Assembly (NCBI GenBank): GCA_013400975.1
Contig: WBMZ01003473.1
Span: forward strand, 124,001 to 188,000
Length of the DNA: 64,000 bases
Origin: Atrichornis clamosus
Lineage: Eukaryota > Chordata > Aves > Passeriformes > Menuridae
Reading direction: 5' to 3'
The notes under the pieces are model-generated. The model saw only the letters and a program-made list of their open reading frames with translations. It was not told the DNA's origin and ran no database searches. Shown one piece after another: positions 38,201 through 51,894 of the stretch. The first letter of the stretch is position 1, and each line of letters opens with the position of its first letter. The position numbers and the translations under genes were made by a program.

Positions 38201-40203
38201 ACCACTTTGCTGCAAGCAGTTGATTCAGAAGCTGAAATGTTCCTTTAATTTGTGCCAGCTGCTAACAGTCACCTGGAGCCCTTGCCATTATTGCAATCAG
38301 ACCTCTTGGGGACACATTGGCCATGATTCAGCTCCCCAGCCAAGCTCTTTTCCATTGGTGATAGTAATTGTGGGTGTAACAGGTTCATTATTATCTTCCT
38401 GTCCTTCTTGTCCCAAGCCAGAATTACTGTACTTTGCAGACTGCTGGTCAAAGGCCTCAGATCAAAGAAAACAAATGAACATACACCCTATCAGAATATA
38501 TTTCTTTTAACTTAGAAAAGCATTCTGTAAAATAAAAATATTTATTTAAAAAACCTCTGTGCATTTCTGAAAAGACGCATATCTTCCTAGTCCCAGATAG
38601 CAGTAACGTTTTTTAAGCTACTGGATGTTCTTAGACATATGGAAAAAAATTAGATGCCCAATTGTAAGTCATGCAAATCAACCATACAGGTACTAAGCAC
38701 TGTGGTGTGAAAAGATTGCTGTAATGACATGGGAGGAGGCAAGACTCTCTAGAGAGACTAACAGGTCCTGTAGAATGCGTGACTCCTGGTCACAACACTT
38801 CTTTAGCACCTCTGGAAAATCTGTCTCGGAAAGCAGGCAGAATGGTGTTATCTATATTATTTTTCATTTGTAGGAATCATTGCCTCACTACTCACACAAA
38901 TCTCCCTCCAGACTCATAAATGAAAACACCAAAATCTGACAGGAAAGTGGATAGGATGAGGCTGGGGCTGTAACTGGCATTCATTGGGAAGCAGAAGGAT
39001 AACCTGTTCTCCACTGCATGTCAGGAAGTGCCCCATATATCATTGTGCATCTAAAATTTATCATCTCCTAATTTTTATTTGGAGAAGATAAATGTTAGAT
39101 CAATTCTCAGTGGCTTCAGAGCTGTGCATATGGGTAACTGTAGAATATTTCATGTACATAATGTCTTTAATTGAAGATCACCAAGGATTTGGCAGATATG
39201 AAGAGCTGTCCCAAAGTCTCTACACCTCCACAGCTGCCTGGAGTATGCAGGAAGAAGCAGTGGTGGTCTGATAGTTCCCCTAATGGCCTTTGGCATCATT
39301 CTTCCTTTAGGGATGTGGCCTTAAATTGGTGGATCTGCAAAATTGTGCTTCAGTTTCAGATGATGGAGTGGGTACCAAGAGAAATCATTGCTTTGTCTTT
39401 CTCATCTCATAACCCGTATGAGAAAGGCCAAAATCCGGCCTCATTTAATTCAGACTTAATGTTTTGTAAAACAAGTAAAAAGCTCAGTGAACAGATTAGA
39501 AAATTGGGACAGAGATAAGCACATACGATGTCAATGGCCAAGGTTCAGTAAAATATACTAAACAGTATGGTTTCAAATTCAATATTGTGCTCAGATTTTA
39601 TCAAAAACAAGGGCTTATCTGCAGCCTCAGACTCGAGTGAAGTACTTATTTAGTTCACCTTTTGATTAAAGTGGAAAATGACAGGGAACCAGAATACATT
39701 TCAAGCAACTTGACTGTGTATTTGTTTTTACTTAACTGTTGCACTGGAGTCTATTTTGTACTCAAAGCCACCCATTCATGCTAAATCTGGTAATAACAGT
39801 GACATTTTCTTTGCCAATCACCCCATTTTCTTACAAAATTTCTGTGACAGAAACATATTTACAGCACCATCAGCAGCACTATAAGCTAAAAAAGTCTAAT
39901 TTAAATCATGTAAATTATTGTATCTACTCAACCTTTTACATCTATGTACCTACTCCACATAGATGAGCAGCTCCGAAGTGCACATTTGCAAACCCGTTGC
40001 TGCAATCCTGACAGTCTTCTTGCCATGCCAGGCTTGTTTGTGTGACCAGACATACTGGACCAGTATATTTCAGTATAACAGACCGGATCACTTGTGGAAG
40101 TCATGATCAGGCCTCACATTTCTCTAGTATATTTAAATTATTTAAAAGAGATTTTTTACAACCCTGTAATTGATTAAATTACTTACATTGTAGAAAATAA
40201 AGG
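32214..40203. other. Non-coding DNA with no supported gene
   Basis: Mostly AT-rich. A GC-richer patch at about 35560-35740 and ORFs such as 39171-39518 plus (115 residues) have no recognisable family or splice structure. The stretch at 38160-38340 keeps E-box (CAGCTG), TAAT-type and CAATCAGA-type motifs close together and could be a conserved regulatory element; this is inference only. No LTR or LINE recognised. Confidence 0.55.
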
Positions 40204-40280
40204 AATATTATATTAAATGAGACCAGAAGTCTCATGTAATATATTACTTCTGGCCTGTTTATATTATTTAATATAATATT
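40204..40280. repeat. Nested inverted repeat
   Basis: AATATTATATTAAAT at 40204-40218 is the exact reverse complement of 40266-40280. Inside it, CCAGAAGT at about 40223-40230 pairs with ACTTCTGG at about 40246-40253. The whole could fold as a long interrupted hairpin. It might be a relic of a small inverted-repeat DNA element, but no target-site duplication or transposon family was recognised. Confidence 0.7.
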
Positions 40281-42588
40281 AATAAGAGCAAACATAATTT
40301 TGTTTTCAAATTAGGAAGAGTTTTTATGAATAGATGTACTGATTTTACACAAACTTTTCAGTATTATGCAGATTTGCTTTTATTTACCTGCATGATTTTC
40401 TGCTATTTCTTTAAAATGGTATTTTGTGCAGTCAGTCTGGGGTTTATGGGAGAAATAGAATGCATATCTTAAGAATGAAGAATACTTTTCAAAATACCTC
40501 AATTTAAATGCATCTATCAGAAGAATCAGAAAACATGTATCTGGACTATGTAATATGTAATCTAAGATAGAGACCTTGAATTATATATGAAGTTGAGCAA
40601 CTAAATTATAGCATTAATCCACATTTTTTTCCATATTTTAAAAAAAAATCACAGTTTAGATTCTGAGTAATGAGGGCATCAAAACTCTTTCAACAAGATC
40701 AAAATACTGAAAAGAGTGTTGGAAAAAAAAGATTAAACATTTACTTTACTGCTACCTGTTCAAGGTAATTCAAGAGCTGATAAAAATTACTTTATTTGCT
40801 CATATATTCCTTGTGTACTTGTTCTATTCTGTAGATTTATCAACAATTTCAGAACGTTTTGTGTACTCTCGATCTTTCCTTCAGTGAATGTCCATATGAA
40901 CAGAGTCTCACTCAAGAAAGGGAGTGTCTGTTACTTTTATATGGTCTGAATTAGGAACTGTGACTTACTTAAGAAAGAGGCTGCTGCCTCAATAAGCTCC
41001 AGTGCATTCCAATTGACTCAGATGGACCACTCAGTGACTGCAGGAACTGTCCAGATGCCAGGGGGCTTCCAGTGTGTAGTCTGCTTACTGATACTTTCAC
41101 TTGTGGCACAGCTTGGGACTTCGCCAAACAGAAGAAAATTTAGAAAACTGAACTGAAAGCTAACAAATGAAGTTTGTTGAGAAATATTTCCAAGTGCAGA
41201 AATTTGATCATTACTTATGCAAATTGTTAAAGTTATGCCAAGCTTGGGATTGTCCATGTTAATATTTCACTGTAGATGGGGAAAAAAATTTTGAATAACT
41301 TTTCCCGTCATTCCCATTAACTTTGCCCTGTTTTGCATCATGGACTGTCTAAGGGCATGCAAGGTGGGCAAAAGCAAACCCCTAAAAGCAAACCTCCAAA
41401 AGCAAACCTCATGCTCTCTAATCCCTGCCTGGCATTCATGTTCATGGGACCAGGCCAGAATGAGTCTGCTCCTATGTACAGGTGTGCAGTGAGTGAGAAA
41501 ATGGAACACTGAGAGCAACGAATTGCACCCCATGGTTCTGCCTAATACATTGCCTGACTCCCTAAGAAATACAGTGACTTTCTGGACCAGGAAAGCTGTC
41601 CTTCTTTCACATAATTTCCACTTGTGGGTCAATAGTTAGGCTATGCACTGCTCCTGCTAGGTTGTTTATATATGGCCAGCATATTCTGGAGCAGACTTAG
41701 TTACTGCCCTCCTTTGCAAAGTGCCTCAAGGAACAGAAAGGTATCAAGTATTTTTAAGATACTGAAACTGAAGAGGCTTCAGGATAGTATGTGGGACAAG
41801 GTCAAATTGGAATTAAACCATTCTACAGGGCAACCTGAGTTCTCCGTGACTTGAAAGTAGTGCAAAGTCCTTCAACAACTTACTTTTTGAAAAAGGGAGA
41901 GCAATGTAAACAAGTTGCCACATTCTGACAACTTTTTAGTAAAATAGAAAACTAAATCTACCATTCCCAAGACGACACCCTACAAAAAGCAAAGTAAAGC
42001 AAACCAAACCCAAATTGTTAAAAAACCCAGAAAATACTTAAGAAGGACAATCAGGAGAAGCTACCATGATAGCTGGCAGCAGAGAGTTGCATTTCCCAGG
42101 AAATGCACAGGGAAAAATGCACAGGGAAAAAGCAGGTAGAGGCACGAGTGAGGCATGCAGCTGTCACAGCCTTTTTATGGTAAACAATTACCTTTAGCTC
42201 ACATTCTCAAGGAAAGCACAGAAACCTCCTCTACTGAGAACTACATCCAGCTTGGAACTCACACCCAGTTCATGGCAACACTCCAGCTTGACTGATAGTC
42301 AGATAGAGTGCAAACTGCTATATGAAGCAACCAGAAAATTGATGAAAAAAGAAAAATTTAAAAAAAAAAGCATAAGGTTTCTTAGCCTTCTATTTTAACT
42401 TTGCTTTGTCATATCTTCATCACTTAGATACTAAATGCTATTTCGGCTTTTGGCTTTTGCTGTGTGGTTACAGTTATTGACTATAAATTAGACTTTTTTT
42501 TCTCTCAAGTAATACTAATTTCTCTTAATAATTGTCTATAATTCAATGTTAGTCTTTCTTCACTTGCCCTCTTTAGTTTATGTTGGTC

Positions 42589-42627
42589 CCATCTTTCTTA
42601 AGCATATTGTAGCTTTTATTTTTACAA
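42589..42627 (+). repeat. 39-bp direct repeat, copy 1
   Basis: This stretch matches 45100-45138 at 38 of 39 bases (one T/C difference), with unrelated flanks. The match is too long for chance in this composition, so the two share an origin, either a short dispersed repeat fragment or a local copy event. Confidence 0.85.
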
Positions 42628-45099
42628 AATTTTCAATTTTGTGGGTATTACCTCATAATAAGACATTTATAACCTCAGGATTACAATTATGTTTTTGCAT
42701 CCATGTATATCATGACTAGGAATTCAACTGCTTCTAGGCATAATAAAAACTACAACAGCATAAGCTGAGTACTCAAAAACACAACTACTTTGTTGTTGAA
42801 TAACATCTAATCCTTAGGAATCAGAGTATAGCAAAATAACAAAGGAAAAATGACACAAGAAGGCGTAAAATATGTATCTCAATAGTATTCCCACAGAAAG
42901 CCACAGAAAATGGTTTACTTTTAAGATAAACAGGCCAAAAGATTCAGCCACAGAACTCTACAAAGGGGGGAAAAAACTTTCAGAATAGCAGTGTTAATTG
43001 AGGAGAAGCCTGATATTTTGACACAGCAAATGGTAGGGATGGAGGAGAAACAGGTCAGAAGTCAAACATAAATTATGAGAGGGGCCATAAACATGAACCA
43101 GATTTCACAAATAGAAAGGGGAAAAGGTTTGAAGAGCCTTTAATGTCAACAATAAAATTTTGAAGTTGATTCTCAGCTTTAGAAGTAGTCAATGCAGTTG
43201 CCTAAGTAGAGGGTAATATGAGAGTAGCAAAAATGGTAATAAATTTAAAATGAGGCAGAATTTTGAACAGATTGCAAGCAGAAGGCCAAAGGATTAGAAA
43301 TACTACAAGTTCATTATTGTTAGAAATAACTGTGGTCTGATAGAGAACCTTGGCCGGAAAATTCTAAATGAGTATAAAAATAGACTATAAATAAGATAGT
43401 TATTATTCAGCCCATAGTTACACAGAGCACACCTGTGCCTTTTTCATCACTGAGATTGAGATATTTTGACAATGACTTTTAACTAAATATTCTCACTGCA
43501 CACTGTCAGTGATCAGCCAATTGGAACAGCCTTGTTTTTCATCAATGGAAAGATCAGGAGTATTTGGGAATTAAGATACTGGGGAAAAGTGAGATTTTGT
43601 GTATATTTTGCTTAAGTGTCCAGATTTCAAGAACTTTTAAGTATTATTTATGCATAAACATTTCTAAACTGTTATTCTTCCAGGTACAGTGAGAAAGAAT
43701 TATTAAAAAGTGCAAAAAAAGCCTGAAGAATCTCCCCTAACATAAGGTTATTTTACAGCGGTGTACTCAGAGGATGAAGACACTACAACCTTCACTGTCT
43801 ATGCCATGTCTATCCCCATCCCCAATATTCTTAGTATTCAAAGCTTCTCTTCCCATCCAACATTGTATCTTGACAAAATGTAAACACAGGATTCTTTGTG
43901 CTGTATGTTACTGATATGGCAAACAGATTAGTCTCTTTCTTTTCACAATGGCCTTTGCATACTTGAAGACAGTTATCATGCTTGCTTTCTTCTTTCATTC
44001 TCTAGATTCAGCAACTCCAATCCTCAGGCATGCAAGAAAGTTCTGTTTACTTCAATGGAACCAGGTAGGGATTCTCCCATACTTTAAATTAAACTTTATT
44101 CGTTGTTTGAAACAAAGTCCAATTGAACATTCTGCAATCGACAGGAAAGGAATCAGTTTAGTAAAACTGTGATGAGACCACTTACATCTGCAGTTTGATG
44201 TCAGTTGAGAAGTTGAGATGACTTCTCAGAGAATATGCAAGCATACAGGTACACGCCATCCCAAATTGAGGCCATAAGTGAATGGTAGAGGACAGCCCAA
44301 AGGACCACATACACTGGAAATGAGAGCTCTGGGATGCCACTCATCAGGGTGTGAGCACCTAGGGGTGGGAAGGAAAGATTCCATCAGTGGCTCTGCCTCT
44401 GCCCACCACTTTCACAGGCATGACAATGTGAGGATTGCAACACATTATTCTTCACTACTTTTAAGTCATCACTTCATGGGATTCATGATTTTGTAAGTCA
44501 TCCCATCTCCTTATAATTTCCAGTTTCACTTAACTACATGGATGCTGATCATAATTTAGACTGAGAGAAGTGAAACCTTGACACACAAGAATATGTAAAA
44601 AAAAATTCTGCCCCTTCTAGAAACTCATTCCCTGTTCTGAGTGACTGAAGTTCTGAATCCCTTGCCCTTGGTTTGGGACATCAGAATACCAAGAAACAGG
44701 GCTCATTTCTGACCTCTGCAAGAAAATAATTGTCAGCAAATTGCTCAGTTCTGTCCAACAAAAACTATTTTTAAAGCAAGGTCAAAGACTGATTTTAAAA
44801 GAGTAGCAATAGTATTTGCAAAAATATTAACCTGTCCTTATTGAATTTAGTGCATTGTTGTTTTTAGTGAAGGATGAAACATGAATTTGAAAGTTTTCAT
44901 ATTTCCTTTGACTGCACAGAAATATGCAGTAGAATTGAGTGAAAGCATAATTTCAAGAGCATGAAGTTTAAGTTCAGTATATTCCAGAACACTTGTGACC
45001 CTAATTGTAACAGACTTCCTACAATAGGTTTTCCACATTATCTCTAGTATGCAGTGAACATACTTGTCAAACACACGTTAATCCTATGTCCTAATGGAA

Positions 45100-45138
45100 C
45101 CATCTTTCTTAAGCACATTGTAGCTTTTATTTTTACAA
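45100..45138 (+). repeat. 39-bp direct repeat, copy 2
   Basis: Second copy of the sequence at 42589-42627, same orientation, about 2.5 kb downstream. The similarity stops abruptly at both ends. Confidence 0.85.
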
Positions 45139-47499
45139 TAAACATTTGTCCTAAACAATAGCACTTATGTGAAATATAGTGTTTGCAAGGGCCTTGGGAG
45201 CTGCATCTTAGGAACAGAGACCCAGGTACAGCAATATGTTCTGTCAATCCTGAACGCATTGTTTGTGCTATAATAATAATCTCTTCTCCGCCCTGCATAA
45301 TACTTATGCAGAGCTCAAAGCTATGAAGCTTTCTGTACTATAGTTCATGCTTAGAGTGATTTATACCATTTGACATGCAAACACTTGAAAAATGTAGTCA
45401 ATCTTGGTAATTCTGATACAACCTTAACTCTAGTGGCAATAGCACTTGATTACTGTATCTCCTGTTTATAACACTGCCATGGTAATTAAAGCATGTTGGA
45501 ACTACAAAACAAGAGTAGTAAAGACACATTTTATGACAGAGACATTAACAAAATGTTTAAAGCATGATCTGCTACAGTATTAAAACTGGAAAATTGTATT
45601 CCAACTTATTATGATTTAGTACTGAACTACAGAAATTTTTGAAAATCCTAAATATGACGGCAGTTGCTACAAGTATTAAGCATTACACACTCACAGAAGT
45701 GCTATGACAAATACATTTAAATATCTTTAATGCTGCAAAACCTGGAAAGGCAATTAGCGGCAATAAAATTTGTATTGAATTTGGATAAATTTTAGACAAT
45801 TAGCCTTCTTCTAAATGCAATTTCTGGCCAAGAAATCCACAGGGACACATGACTTATCCACATTTATTACTCATTAGAGCAGAGTAATTCCTGTCATGGC
45901 TGAACATCAAGGAATTAATCATCATAAATTCAGATCAGCTAATGGACTGAGTAGTCCTTTTCTCCCAAGAACAAATCCCTAGGTAAAAGGTATGAAATAT
46001 AAATTGACCACAGTAAAGAGAAGTGCATAGCAATGATATGCATAGTAGATATATACAGTTATTATGCTCAAAATGTATATACATGCACGTAGTGTATATT
46101 GTATATATCCTTCTACTTAGGAAAGTAGATTTAACTCCTGGGCACTTCTTCCACATTTCAGATAGAACAGATAAAGTTTGTGTATGCTGTCTTATCCGTA
46201 AGTTCACCACCAAATATTTCAAGACAAATACGCTCTATGAAGAGAATTTTGTCACTCTTCTCTCAGGCTAAGAATCCTTCATTTTTTGAGAAAGAGTACA
46301 ATGAGTTTGATCTATGTTTTCTTTATATCTTTCAGTTCTTACTTCTCCAATGTAACAAACTTAGATTTTTCTAAATAATATAAGCAGAGAAAAAACTGAA
46401 ATATTTTTATGATTAGGAAGACAGAGTTCAAGAGACCAGAAGATTCAGCAGTTTGATGACAGCATTCTCTTATTGATTTCTTAAAAAATAACACCTATCT
46501 AGAATGAATTTTTCAATATAGATCAGTATGATCTATCTTGGGCCTGAGTCACGTTAGAGCTGAACACAAACCTGAACATTTTCAAATGCAGAAAGTATGA
46601 ATAAATACAGTTATTAAATTGCTAATTACTTTTCACCTGTTCTCACATTCTTTTGCATTAAATTTGAAGAAAAACTTAATATCTGAGACAAATCTTTCTG
46701 CTGCAATGAAGCCCTTGGAAATTCTGTTTCCATTTTCCAGGGGTTATGACTTATGAATTTTACAGAAGTTTAAAGTAGGATTCATTATGTGATCTGAAAT
46801 CCTCTGTCTTTTGAACTTTAAGCTTACTTTTTTATAATTAGAAAATTCCATCTAGTTTAAGATTCTTCTTTTAGTCCGTTTTGTACCTGCTTTTCTTTGT
46901 ATGAATATTTTTTTCTTTTAAATTAAGTTGACCATTCAATTTCATGCGTATTTAAAGTAAATAAATGTAATCTCTATATAAATACGTTAAATCCTTATTA
47001 TTTTCATAGAAATGGGATGCACATTTGAACAAAACTGATTGTGCCTTCTTAGTGTGCTCTAGTTTGTGTTGTGGGTCTTTGTTGAGTGTGTGGACTGGAT
47101 GTTTTTTAGGTTGGAAGCAACCAAAACTAGGTGTTCCTGAGAACGTGTAATGTACTCTAACAATAGTAATCTTTCAGCCAGTGAGACCAGATTTGAGATA
47201 GCCCAAACCAAGTAGCACTGAAGGCCAACAGGTGCTCACAGTCAGCCTTGTCAGTCTCTATTCCAATCCTTGGTGCAGTTCTCACAATTTTTAAATACAC
47301 ATATTTCTATCTGTTGTTCTCTACGACTTCTTCAGTACAATCATTTCTGAAAATGTGTATGTCCTCAGGTGAGGTATGTCCTTCCTGTGACAAGGCAAAT
47401 AATTCCATCTTCATCATATTATTCATCATGCTATTTTTCCCATATAATAGTTCAATCAAGTCCTGTATTGATGATGACCAGCAAAATTACTGTCAGAAA

Positions 47500-47880
47500 A
47501 CAACATTAATAGCCTGGATTTGCCCACGGCATTAGAGGATGTATTTAATAAGACTGGTCTCAAAATGGGTCCATAGGTTATTCATGGTGTGATGTTTTTC
47601 CAAGCTAGTAATTCCCTTCACAGCATAATCCATTATCACCTTCCACTTAGCTCTTCTTATCCACTTTAAAAGTTCTTGTAGTAGCCCCATATTATCAAAT
47701 TCAATTGGTAATTTCCCTTGTGGCACCCTATCAAATGCTTTAGTGAAATCTAGACTGACTACACAGAACACACTTCCTCTGTCAACTGCCATTTAAAACC
47801 CAGAATAGCAGGGTTAATCTGACATGATCTGCCTTTGACAAAGATGTTTTGTATGTCATCCTGTTTTCTATTTATTTCCT
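47500..47880 (-). mobile_element. Decayed CR1/L3-like LINE, reverse-transcriptase fragment
   Basis: On the minus strand, conserved blocks of a non-LTR retrotransposon reverse transcriptase appear in order. NIFVKGRSCQIN at about 47815-47850 matches the GKSC.TN block. After a frameshift, DRGSVFCVVSLDFTKAFDRVPQGKL at about 47710-47785 carries the DF.KAFD.VP motif. KWIRRAKWKVIMD follows at about 47630-47670. Finally a relic of SVLGPVLFNIFINDL at about 47525-47570 appears as HFETSLIKYIL and then a stop. The frameshift and missing residues show that it is dead. The RT assignment is firm, the CR1/L3 lineage is inferred, and the 5' and 3' limits are approximate. Confidence 0.82.
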
Positions 47881-47892
47881 TACATTTATTCC

Positions 47893-47906
47893 TATATATA
47901 TATATA
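47893..47906. repeat. Short (TA)n microsatellite
   Basis: About seven TA units just beyond the end of the reverse-transcriptase fragment. Confidence 0.85.
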
Positions 47907-48223
47907 ACTTTGAAAAGCTTTGCATATTATTGAAGTCAGACTATTAACCTTATTGTTACTTAACTTTTGAACTTTTTTTCAAAAACATGATCTTTATTCC
48001 TTTATATTAAAAAAAAATTCATCTTAAAGTTAATACATTTGTTGAACACTTTGACTTGCTGAACATGCAATGCCAAATCTTTCAGGATTCTGACACAATG
48101 ACTGATGAAGCTGAAGGTAAAGTAAAATTCAAAAACATTTGAGATGAAACAATTTCTTTACCCAGGCCTTACTTAATCTTATAACTACCTTCACTGAAAA
48201 CTTATTTCATATATTTGTTTAGT

Positions 48224-48287
48224 CCAACAAATAATCTACGGCATCTTTAAGATTACCAACAAATAATCTACGGCATCTTTAAGATTA
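48224..48287 (+). repeat. Exact 32-bp tandem duplication
   Basis: The 32 bases at 48224-48255, starting CCAACAAATAATC, are repeated without change at 48256-48287. The identity suggests a recent replication slippage or duplication event, or a local assembly error. Confidence 0.93.
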
Positions 48288-51200
48288 ATCACAATCTTGT
48301 GTATGTCCCTTGCTCTCTTGCAGCCCCAAGAACTGTATTAGAAACATCACCCCAGAACTTCATTGCCAAAATATTCACCCAGCTACAAGTTAGAAGTTAC
48401 AATACATGGTTTAAATAACACCGCAGGCACATGCATTTAGATATCATATGAATTAACTCTATTTTCTAGTCATAAATTTATATTTTTGTAATAATGACGT
48501 AGTAATACCTAATTTGTATTCATGCCTTGTATAAGGCAAAGAATCATCACTGGGTGAACATTATTCCATATATGAGGCCCAGTGGAAGGAAAATAGGCAA
48601 AGTCAAGGTTGACATATTTGCATCACGTGATTATTAATTTGTCACACTTCTATGTAACTGTTACAGTATCTAAACATATTAAAAATAAAAATCTCATATT
48701 TGGTTTGCATTTCAATAGTTTTAGCTTTCAACACCTAAAGATCCTTAGTGTGCATATTTTTTTCTGTTGCTTTCCAAAACTCAAGTACTTTGGGTATACC
48801 TTGAAGCATGGAGCATTAAATTGACTTATACTGATGCTAAAAACTGGGGATGAATTCATAATTTCAACATAATTTTATAATAATGTATATTATGATGACA
48901 AATTGTATCTCATGAATTTGCGGGAATTAACAGCAGTTGCTTGAAATCAAGTTGCATTGTGCATAAAATACAGCATATTTTCATAACTAAGCAAAATCTA
49001 TTATCAGTAACAGTAGCAATTATAGTAATACATGTTTCCTCAATGACAGTACCAAATGTTTCCTCATAACACCCTTACTTTGAGATGCTGTTTTTCCAGG
49101 TCCAGATATTGTTAAGACATCCAGCAAAAAACTTGTGTTCCTGAGCAGGCCTTTAGTGAAACTGTGAAAGTTGACACAGATGCAAAATTTCACCTCCACT
49201 GCTCCAGGTTTCTGTTGCTTGCCTGAGTTCCAGTTCTCTGAGGGACAGGCCAATATTCCAAAAAAGGGTATTCTTACGGTAGATCTGAATAACTGTTTAA
49301 CATTACTATAGCAGATTTGCTGATCTCTCTGGAGAGCTTCAGTTAGGTAGATGCATCACGTATTTTACATGAAAATTACCCTAAAAAAACCAGAATGCTG
49401 GATCCCAGTCAGGACGCAAAATATTGAGCTCCTGGTGGGTTTTAGTAACAGATCAGCAACCCAAAATACATAAGAGAAACCTGATTAGCTTGACCATTTC
49501 TACGAATTCAGAGGGAGAGTCTACTAATTTTTTTTTTTTTATTATTTAGATATTTTTGTTCTGCTTTAGAGTCCTGAGCTTTCCCTTGACCTAGTTTTAA
49601 AGCAAAATCCACAGAGGGAATGCAGGCTTTGGCTCTGTCTGGTTTTGGCATTATCTAGTCACCTAAAAGCTGTCACACTCCAAGGCAAAATTTTACTACT
49701 TTGTCCTGTTTCTGATGCTGGCTCTGGTTGTAAGCCTCAGAGCAGCAAAACAACCTATGTGATCACATAGCACTTTGAGTCCATCAGACCTAAGCTTTTC
49801 AGTTAACATTTTGCGAAGGGTCACAGTCAAAAAAGATTTACTATATAGCACACTTTTTTGATTTGGAACAGAAAACAATGAGTGTATGTGACTACTTGAG
49901 CTGTCTGAGATCTTAACGCAGCTTATTTTTATTAAAGTATATCTGAAGTTTAAAGTGTGACTGGGAGTACTGTGTTGAAAACAGGTTAAGAACAGCTTGA
50001 TATGTATTAATTAAAAATGAAGTCTGGGTTTAAAATGGAGAGCAGTTGCATCTGGGGGAGTAAGCTGGGAAGAAGTCACTGGAGTGAGTTATACCATTCA
50101 CTTTTATTTAACCTTTAAAGAATGCCTTTATTTGTAGAATAAAGCAATAACTTCTCTCTGCCATGATTGGTTGGAAATCACCATCTGTAGTGGAAGGATT
50201 TTTAGGGGGGGTCATTTTTGTTTAAGTCTGGTGCTCTTCTAAATCATTTTGTTAAATCACATGTGATTAGATAATGGCTATTCTGAAAACAGAATTTATT
50301 TTAACTAATCTGTATATTCTATGTTGAAGGTCAGTTACTTATTCAGTTATTAATCAGTAGCCAATCAAAATTAAGTTGTCTAAAGATGAAGTATAATTTT
50401 AATATATCTGTAAAATATTTCTCAAGTCAGGAATGTTTAAATAATTAAATAATAACCATTCTGCTATTTCTTTAGTGATAAAGAAGAATTGTTTACAACT
50501 GCAGAAACCAAGATGAAGATAGGCTACTTCCTACAGGTTATTAATTAATGCTTCGCAATAATACCATAACAGATCACTCAAATAATTTGATATCTGTGGC
50601 ATTTAGTGTTCCTAGAAAAAGAGAGATTCTGAAGACTAAATCTGTTTTATACATTGGTAGTGAAGATTCCTAGTAACACACATGAGGAGTAATTTAAAGG
50701 CTCTATTTATTTACATACCAAATGAAAAAAAAAAAGCGCGATTGACAGAGCCAGGCACAAGAAATATCCAGAAGGCATATATATTTAAAACTGAATATAA
50801 TTTTTCACTTAGTGGATCCAGTTCATGGATTGCAATACGCATATTTTGAGAGAAAGCTTGCACCAAAATTGAATCTAATACTTCAATGTAGACAAGGTAA
50901 AAGGTAGGAAGAATAAAACTAGGATCCCTTTTCCGAAATGTAGTAAATCAATTGTACTGACACTGAAGAACAACAAAAAGGGCAAATGAAGTTTAATCAC
51001 CAACTCAAACATGGAACTAGATGATTTAATGTCTTTCTTCCTCCCTCAATTGCCCACATCCCTCCCTCTTTAATTAGCATCTTTTAAAAGTTTTTGTATT
51101 TTTGAAGCTAACAAGTTATTCAAATCAGTGTAACACACTCCTGACACCTGCACTCCTTACAGCGTGCTGCTGTTTTCATATGGGGATAAGATGTGATCAA

Positions 51201-51894
51201 GACGTGAACCGGAACTGAACAAATGCTCTACCCATGGGCACTGTAAAGTAGTTACTGTAGGTGGGCTGTCCACACATCTGTGGAGAATGAATCCCGTGGG
51301 CTACCTTTAGTGCTGATGACTCAATTTGAAACAAGGTGCTTGTTTCCTCAAATACAACAATTTGCAAACATTTATATATTGATTTACCTGACCAAAAATG
51401 TAGGTAGTGGAAAAATAAGGTGTTTTCTCCTTGGTGTGGCATTTATGCTGCTATATGCTCAAGTAACAAGACAAAAAAGATAAAATTACATCTAATTGGA
51501 TTCACTGTAGGTTACCATCTAACTGTTTACTGGAAATGCTGGGGCACATGAGGAGCTATTCAAGTCTCAAACCTATTGCTGTCTGAAATAAATTTTACTG
51601 CCCCAGAAATAGAAATGGGAAAAAAGAACCCCAACCTCTGCAATCATTCCTGTAACATAGTGGCTTAACATTTTGAAGTCCTTGCCATTAGCATCTCCTG
51701 TATCTAGGACAGGGCTAGCTCCAGCCATACTGATTTTAGTATGCATACAGAGTGCTTGCTAAGCATTTACCCTTAAAAAGGACTAAATAATGTAAATGCA
51801 AGCAGGCTTCTTGTCACTGAATTTAAAGGCAAGCTAATGCATGCTCCTTAGAGGAACAAATGGGATTACAGGCTCTAAGAGCAGTGAATATGAA
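48288..51894. other. Non-coding DNA
   Basis: AT-rich with a T run at about 49527-49540. Short ORFs lack recognisable families. No repeat family identified. Confidence 0.6.

Larger units (their letters stand above)
40281..47499. other. Non-coding DNA with scattered short repeats
   Basis: No gene supported. The minus-strand ORF at 41267-41632 (121 residues) has no recognisable domain. Short local duplications occur, for example the ATGCACAGGGAAAA unit twice at about 42102-42129. The interval 45740-45960 contains several TTAG/CAATTAG and TAATCAT-type homeodomain-like motifs and may be constrained. No LTR or CR1 copy recognised. Confidence 0.55.

Noticed and set aside
39171..39518. 115-residue plus-strand ORF
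   Set aside because: No domain and no acceptor or donor that would frame it as an exon.
41267..41632. 121-residue minus-strand ORF
   Set aside because: No recognisable family, no partner exon and no regulatory context; its length is within chance for the locally higher GC.
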